A program made the translations under genes and the position numbers. A DNA stretch of 64,000 nt from Gelatoporia subvermispora B. Taxonomy: Eukaryota; Basidiomycota; Agaricomycetes; Polyporales; Gelatoporiaceae. The notes beneath the pieces were generated by a model. It saw only the letters and a program-made list of their open reading frames with translations. It was not told the origin of the DNA and did no database searches. Positions 58,466 to 64,000 of this stretch are shown in pieces (the first letter of the stretch is position 1; the number at the start of each line of letters is the position of its first letter). The stretch lies in NCBI GenBank assembly GCA_000320605.2, contig KB445793.1, positions 818,556-882,555 of the forward strand. The letters run 5' to 3'.

Positions 58466-59607
58466 TCACTCCGACTCAGCCACACCACCCGGTGTCCCAG
58501 GGCTTCCCGCAGTCCTCCATGCAGCCAGGATGAGATCCACGATATCGTCAACACCCTTGCCCTCTGTGATGCTCGTGAATACCGTCGGCCCATCTCCACG
58601 CATGAGCTTTGCATCACGGTCCATCACCTCGAGAGACGCATTCACATGCGGCGCCAAATCAATCTGATACATACAGTTAATATGACTCTGCTCGCAGACA
58701 CAATCGAGCTGAGAGCATTGTTCACCTTGTTGATTACCAACAGGTCTGACTGCGAGATGCCTGGACCACCCTTGCGTGGGATCTTATCTCCGCCCTTCGA
58801 AACCGAGTGGTCAGTACCTCGTGTACATTCGCAGAAGGGGGTACTCACTGCGACATCAATCACATAGACGATGTAGTCAGCAAGCTCCCTGGAATAATTG
58901 GCCGCGAGGTTGTCTCCCCCGCTTTCGACGAACAGCATTTGGCAGCTGTATTTGGCTTGCAGTGTCTCGAGGGCGCCCATGTTGGCGCTGATATCCTCGC
59001 GAATGGCGGCATGAGGACAGCCTCCGGTCTCAATTGCTAGGATCCGCGAAGGGGGGAGCGCCTTATTCTTGATGAGGAACTCTTGGTCTTCCCGAGTGAA
59101 GATATCGTTGGTGACGGTGGCTGAAGAGGGGGTGAGTGACTCGTGTCAACTACTTCCATGCAACACAGCCCACCAATGTTATAGTTCTCGCGCAACTTTC
59201 GGCATAGTGCCAAGGTGAGGGCGGTCTTTCCTGAACCTACTGGACTGAATTATCCTACGCATAAGCGATCGCACATCGTCCTGAAAGCTTGGCAAACTCA
59301 CCCGCCGATCCCAATCGTGAAACCTCGCTCCTCGAAGTTCCTTGACCCATAGTCAGGAAGATCTCGCTCAGAAAACTTGCCTATGTTTCTGCAATTCGTG
59401 AGGAGCAACTATGCGCAGTATGAACAGAAGCATACCCGCATGGTCAAGGTGTTCATGGGTATGGCCATGCTCTCCTAGGCCATGGGAGTGCGTCTGGTCG
59501 TCATGCTCATGTGTATGGGTATGCGCGGCCTGTGCTGCCGAGGAAGACAAGTTATTGATGAACTGCACGGTTTCGTTCTTCATTCCCGAATATGAATGGA
59601 CGAGCAC
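58466..59607 (-). CDS. ureG: Urease accessory GTPase UreG
   Basis: Model: exons 59436-59607, 59302-59380, 59174-59244, 58849-59120, 58726-58794, 58466-58663; 286 residues if started at 59607. An alternative ATG at 59583 gives 278. The N-terminus is His-rich ([26 protein letters not shown]), a nickel-binding feature of eukaryotic UreG. Then come [16 protein letters not shown] (P-loop, split by an intron), [69 protein letters not shown] and NKIDLAPHV (guanine specificity). UreG hydrolyses GTP to deliver nickel to urease together with UreD and UreF; neither partner nor urease lies in this window. Confidence 0.95.
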
Positions 59608-59967
59608 AGGAACTTGTACGAGGATAAGAAGCTCGATAGTCCCCGGGCAGCCTGATAGCGATCATCCACTTCCGTCCATTGCAAGCGCTCAATCAAGATG
59701 AGATTACGTAGCTCAATCCAGAGATAAGATTAGATTGACACTCGTGGCGCTCAATGCCGCGACGCTTCTGAAGCTTATCCTCTCGTCTTGTCCAGTGACT
59801 ACAGACGGCATGAACACTTTATGGATTCATGCTCCCACCGCGTGTCTTCTCTATGTTCAAGTGACCTGCTTCTTTAATTACCTTCCCAATACTGGCCAAC
59901 TCCCCACAAAGGCCGACCAGCTGCAGACTACTGTAGCGCTAGCCTGCTCTCCTTACCTGCGATTACT
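59608..59967. other. Upstream region of ureG
   Basis: 360 nt, no gene supported. Confidence 0.4.
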
Positions 59968-60444
59968 TCAGGTTTGCCTCTGAGCTTCTTGTAGAGCCTG
60001 GGCCTGTTCAACGATTTCGAAGATACTAGAATACATCGGGATACTCGCGTTAGAATCTGGTCCAACCTGCTCGAGTGTCTTCCCTGTCAATGTGTACCGT
60101 TGTGAGGTGGTTTCAACCGGCCTAACCTTGAGCGGGGCCCTCAGTACTGCGTGCTGCGATTCTGCACTAAACTCTCCCCGCTGGATCAACGTAAGAGCCG
60201 CCACACTCCAGCAGATCTGTTTCCCCGTTCGTCCCGATAAAGCCGGTCTCCCTTCTGTTGTGGACATGATACATCCAAATGAGGCTACGTCTGATGTCCG
60301 GCCATGTAGTGTGTAAGTGGTGACGCAGGACCAGTCTCCGCCGTGGTAATGGTCAAGGGTTTCATAAGAGAGGTGCCCTTTCATTGAAACTTTGTGTCTC
60401 CATTTCAAGCGTGATATACTACGTAGTGGTCCAATTCGTACCAA
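59968..60444 (-). CDS. Small uncharacterised protein (possible)
   Basis: A single-exon frame of up to 158 codons. A likelier start is MKGHLSYETLDHYHGGDW at 60384, giving about 138 residues. Composition is natural, with LHGRTSDVASFGC, RTGKQICWSVAALTLIQRG and a C-terminal helix (SSIFEIVEQAQALQEAQ). No signal peptide or membrane segment. I do not recognise a family. It lies upstream of ureG on the same strand with about 360 nt between them. Confidence 0.4.
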   Translation of the reverse strand: MVRIGPLRSISRLKWRHKVSMKGHLSYETLDHYHGGDWSCVTTYTLHGRTSDVASFGCIMSTTEGRPALSGRTGKQICWSVAALTLIQRGEFSAESQHAVLRAPLKVRPVETTSQRYTLTGKTLEQVGPDSNASIPMYSSIFEIVEQAQALQEAQRQT

Positions 60445-61079
60445 TTGATACTATATTCTTGCAGTATATGCTCAGCCTTTCATTGATCGTCCTGTGATGG
60501 TCGAAGAGGACCGGCGGGTTCTAGTAAAGCCTTGACTGCAAATAGCTTGAAACACACCTCATGACACTCAAACATTCGTCAGCGTGTACGGCCATTGGCC
60601 AGCATTCTCAACTCAGATGAAGCTAGAAATAGGTGGCAGGCCGGGTGGAGTGGCGAACTTCGACTTGTCGAATGTTCTGAGGAGTGATAACAGCCGTTAA
60701 CACATCAAAGTCTTGATAAAATTTCGTAAGTGGCCGGCGGTTTTTGTCTGTTTAGTTGTCGAGCTTATATGATGTTCGTTCGATTACAGTCTTACTATTC
60801 TAAATATTTGTGTTCATAGATCATTCTTCGGTATACGTGGGTTTCAATCAGCGTCTGTGATTGGTCATGCAGATGTAGGGGAGTCACGCATTCATCTGTG
60901 ACGTCGTCCATTCGTTGGCACCAGTGATATTTCAGACTGAAGCAAGCAAGGTGAACTGCAGGCGCCCAAGTGCTGAGGGAGGGTATTTGCGTCTATTTGT
61001 TCGCAGTGGCTGAAAGACTGGAGTGAATTTCGACCTGGACGCTTACCGCCCTCACCTCGGACACACTCGACATATACCT
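60445..61079. other. Intergenic
   Basis: About 630 nt, no gene supported; contains the promoter of the following plus-strand gene. Confidence 0.45.
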
Positions 61080-62192
61080 ATGGCGGTCCCCCTTGCGACT
61101 ATCCTAGCGCGTGCACAGCGCGCATATCGCCCCTCCTGTAATTTCTTCAGTCACCGCATAGCCTACGTCAGGCGTGATCTGCACCAGAGTCCCATAGGTC
61201 CGTACTATCTCTTGTGCGTTTCGCGCCATTCGGGCTGAAGCTCTCGTATCGCAGCTCTCAAGGCAAAGAGCAAGGGCACTATTGAGGATGATGATTTGTT
61301 TGGCTCGGACGATGCGGGCGAGTCCCTCTTCTCTGACGACATGTTCGCCGAGGGCACCTCACAGCTCAAGGAACAATCCACGACCTCGCAAGCAAGCACA
61401 TCTTCTGCAGATGCGGGCGCTGCTCGAAAAGAAGCTCGGCTCAAGAGATTCAGTGACGCATATCAATTTGCCAGCGAGAGAATAGGGCGAAATGCTCTCC
61501 AGCGTCCACCATACGCGCGCCATACAATGTGGAGGAATCTCTTCATGCTCGCCAGCACGAAAGAGCAACTGGAGCAGGTCGTCGAGCTGTTCCCCAAGTG
61601 GCGAGATGCGGGGAAGCACTTCTCGCCTGAGGACGCAGAGGCACTCGTCAGTGAGTATGGTTAAGTGTTGTGCTTGCTGTCTAGCCGCTAATCGACGCGC
61701 TTTTGACTAGGGCGATGCGAAGAGCTCGACTGTCCCAAGCTCGCATTGCAAGTGTTCGGCGATCACCCGAAGTACGGTATGGATCTCAGCTCTGCGAAGG
61801 CGGCGAGGCACCTTCTGCACTCTCTCCACCAATCGCACCCGCTCGAGGACACCATGCTGTTGGTCGCGCTCTGGAACATCTACAAGCTGCCCCCAATATC
61901 CTCGGATCTCATCTCCTGCGCGATGCTCACGTCGACCTGCTTCAAGCACGGCTCGCAGGAGTCTCTCCTGATCGCGAACGAGATGCTACCCCACCTGCAG
62001 AAGCTCCTCGCAGAAACTGCGCCCACATCCGTGCAATACCCGGAGAGGCGGGTGGCGCAGCCAGAGAAGGAGAAGGCATGGTTGACGTGGACACTGACGA
62101 AGATTCAGAAGGCATTGAGCAAACAGGGCGCCGAGCACGAGTGGCTCACACGATGGCGGCAGGATAGCGGACACGCTGCTGCTGCGGAGTAG
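61080..62192 (+). CDS. Mitochondrially targeted helical protein, unknown
   Basis: Model: exons 61080-61197, 61255-61650, 61711-62192; 331 residues. The N-terminus is Arg-rich and lacks acidic residues (MAVPLATILARAQRAYRP), ending in RRDLHQSPIA, a pattern typical of mitochondrial presequence cleavage sites. An acidic low-complexity linker (GTIEDDDLFGSDDAGES) is followed by an all-helical region: AYQFASERIGRN, MLASTKEQLEQVVELFPKW, CEELDCPKLALQVFGDHPKYG and AARHLLHSLHQSHPLEDTML. The repeated helix pairs resemble tetratricopeptide- or PPR-like units. I recall similar proteins in other basidiomycetes annotated as hypothetical or as mitochondrial ribosome-associated, but I cannot assign a function. 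All junction phases fit. Confidence 0.75.
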
Positions 62193-63140
62193 GCGACTGC
62201 CTTACCTACGGACTATGCTCGTGATTAAAAGCTCTGCTCGCTCATGGATTTGCATTACATTGCTGCTGCTCAGAATCCACAGCACCTCCGGTCGCCTTCC
62301 TGGAACCCATTAAGAGGTCGTCTCAGCTGTTTTCACCCGTTACGACACGGACATCACCTCGGCCACTAGGCTTGCATTACAACTACCACCGAACGAAACT
62401 TCATCAGGTGCTCTGACTGTAGCATGCCGGAACACTGGTGAGCGCGCAGCATTGTCAGCACCGGCCGCCGCTCCACCGGTGCTTGCGATCGCAGATACTC
62501 GAAGTCTACAGACTAGGACTGACTAATGACAGCTTCCATATGAGATAGCTAAGGGATTCGCTCGCCCAGTGGTATGTGATCCAGACATCCTCCATCACTA
62601 CGCTCCTATCGCTTGCATCGCTTCGAACGGGGCAAGAGGATCTGAGAGGTGCAGACTTGGTGGCTATGCTGCTGGGCCTCGGGCGCTTGAAAACTACTCC
62701 GGGTGGGCGCTCATCAGATGCGTTCTCCGATCAGTTTCGCTTAGCTTATACAGCTTGTCGGTCGAGCTGCCTCATGCAGATCTCTGCAGATCATGCCTCA
62801 CGGTCTTGCAAGCCGAGAACGACCGATAGAAGTGAAAGCACACCAGCTCATCCCAATATTCATTGCGACTGCACGAATTCGAGTAGCGAAGGCCCTATGG
62901 CCTCCGGAATGGAACGGCATCAATGAGGTGTGATAGCTACTTCTCGGCACCCTGCACTAGAAGCCAGCTGGTGATCCATGGGCGCACCTGTCATAACTGA
63001 AACTGGGCGCACAAAGTCGTCGGCGCTGACGACTTCACGACTGTGACCTTATAATAAGCTGCATCTCGGGCGGGTTTTCTGGCTATGGCGACCACTCCGA
63101 TAGGAGTCCCAACCCGTTTGTTTCATAGAAGGACGCCGCT
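62193..63140. other. Intergenic
   Basis: About 950 nt; small ORFs only (for example 62576-62926), no recognised gene. Confidence 0.5.
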
Positions 63141-64000
63141 ATGTCCCTCTCTGACCCAGCTGTTGTTGTCGAGGTTACAAGCATCTTGCAGGCAGGGTGA
63201 ATCACGTTCTGTTGTCTCGTATACCGATCAGACTAAGATCTGGATCTAGCCGCCTCCAAGGCAACCTACAAGTAGCAGCAGCTGGTATGATTCGTGCTAT
63301 AGCTTCCTACGGGAAGTTGACAGTTTCCTTCACGCATGTTTGCAGCCTTAGTGCTCTATGACCATCTCATCACATTCGGCCGCGAAGTTAACTTTATATG
63401 GGGCCGAAAATTCAATAGCGTGACGTTGTTGTTCCATCTGAACAGGTGGTCGATCTTTCTCTTCTCTATTCTCAACGTTGCGATCGACTTCCAGCCACTG
63501 GCTTCGATACCAGTACGTATTTCCGATCATCTCTTCACCCACGTTCTCAGCCATACACCCTTTTTACAGAGGTCAAGCTTAGTCTCTGCAAGCCAGCGCA
63601 CCGTATATTGAATGATTGTCTCGCATCCTAGCTGCCGAGCTCTGAACACTCTCAATGATGCAACTGAAATAATGTTATACATACTGTGGGCAGGTGTGCA
63701 CCCATTAAATCCGACATTGTTGACACCTAGCTCATTGTAGTTGCAGCTTTCTCAACCATCAGAATCTACGCGATGAGCGGTGGTAATTGGTTATTATCCC
63801 TCCTGGTCTGCACACTTAGTATTGTACCCGCCGGTACGAACTCCGTAAGACTCATCAGAACTCACGGTCGGGAGAATGCCATCGCTGACAGTGGTACTGG
63901 TTATAGTATGGCTTCTTCGCCACATATTGGTATTCTCTCCAAGAGTTGCCTTACTTCGGCCTTGAATGCATCACAAACAACGATGTGAGCCCTAACACGG
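63141..64000 (+). CDS. DUF6533 membrane protein, 5' part
   Basis: Model for the start: exons 63141-63196, 63250-63284 and 63346 to about 63511, in consistent phase. They give MSLSDPAVVVEVTSILQAG, then LQVAAAALVLYDHLITFGRE and NFIWGRKFNSVTLLFHLNRW. The YDHLITF...E...IWGRK pattern is the DUF6533 domain at the N-terminus of a large, multi-pass membrane protein family of basidiomycetes with unknown function. Downstream pieces WLLSLLVCTLSIVPAGTN (from 63789) match a later transmembrane helix of the same family. I could not join the exons between 63512 and 63780, so the gene may be decayed or simply has introns I misjudge. It runs off or ends near the window edge. Confidence 0.65.

Noticed and set aside
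52102..59607. A biosynthetic gene cluster including the O-methyltransferase and P450
   Set aside because: No backbone enzyme, transporter or cluster regulator is present; neighbours are F-box, RING and urease accessory genes.

Overview
The window looks like nuclear DNA of a filamentous basidiomycete (Agaricomycetes, perhaps Polyporales). Genes are split by many short GT-AG introns, mostly 45-65 nt, with CTNAY-type branch sites. Several families are typical of that group: an Msb2-type signalling mucin, a cytochrome P450 with a long linker, tandem F-box genes, a DUF6533 protein and a RecQ-like helicase of the mobile/duplicated type. The taxon is inferred from gene style, not from a marker. All exon models below were built by hand from splice consensus, reading phase and family memory; no database search was run.

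Layout. 1-1135: copy of a repeat family (tandem units of about 140 bp, a conserved block, a long arm). 1.6-2.9 kb: weak hypothetical gene. 3.9-7.8 kb (-): signalling mucin. 8.7-9.4 kb (-): ribosomal protein L25/uL23. 10.5-11.6 kb (+): Dug3-like class II glutamine amidotransferase. 11.7-13.2 kb: second copy of the repeat family, its arm inverted relative to the first. 14.5-16.6 kb (-): RecQ-like helicase with a frameshift. 16.8-25.1 kb: small inverted repeats among epoxide hydrolase genes. 18.1-27.2 kb (+): three tandem epoxide hydrolase paralogues, two intact and the third broken, with an undescribed 33-residue three-exon microgene between the second and third. 27.5-28.6 kb (-): vip1-like RRM protein. 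29.9 kb (-): U6 snRNA-like gene. 30.6-32.1 kb (+): aldo-keto reductase. 32.4-33.7 kb (-): secreted PEBP-family protein with an extreme histidine-repeat region. 34.3-35.9 kb (+): FIST-like protein. 36.0-38.0 kb (-): METTL25/RRNAD1-like methyltransferase. 38.3-39.5 kb (-): USB1, the U6 3'-end exonuclease. 41.4-44.1 kb (+): cytochrome P450 with a 12-nt exon. 44.9 kb (-): tRNA-Glu(CTC). 45.7-51.0 kb (-): three F-box genes, the first damaged. 52.1-54.0 kb (+): O-methyltransferase. 54.5-58.1 kb (-): RING-H2 E3 ligase. 58.5-59.6 kb (-): urease accessory GTPase UreG. 61.1-62.2 kb (+): mitochondrial-targeted helical protein. 63.1 kb to the end (+): DUF6533 membrane protein, incomplete.

How the parts relate. 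Most genes are unrelated housekeeping or regulatory genes, as usual in fungi. The local themes are tandem duplication followed by decay (epoxide hydrolases, F-box genes) and a chromosomal block between two inverted repeat arms. The most unusual items are the histidine-repeat PEBP fusion, the 33-residue microgene, the shared palindromic element upstream of two epoxide hydrolases, and two GC-AG introns in neighbouring genes. USB1 and a U6-like gene lie within 10 kb of each other, probably by chance.
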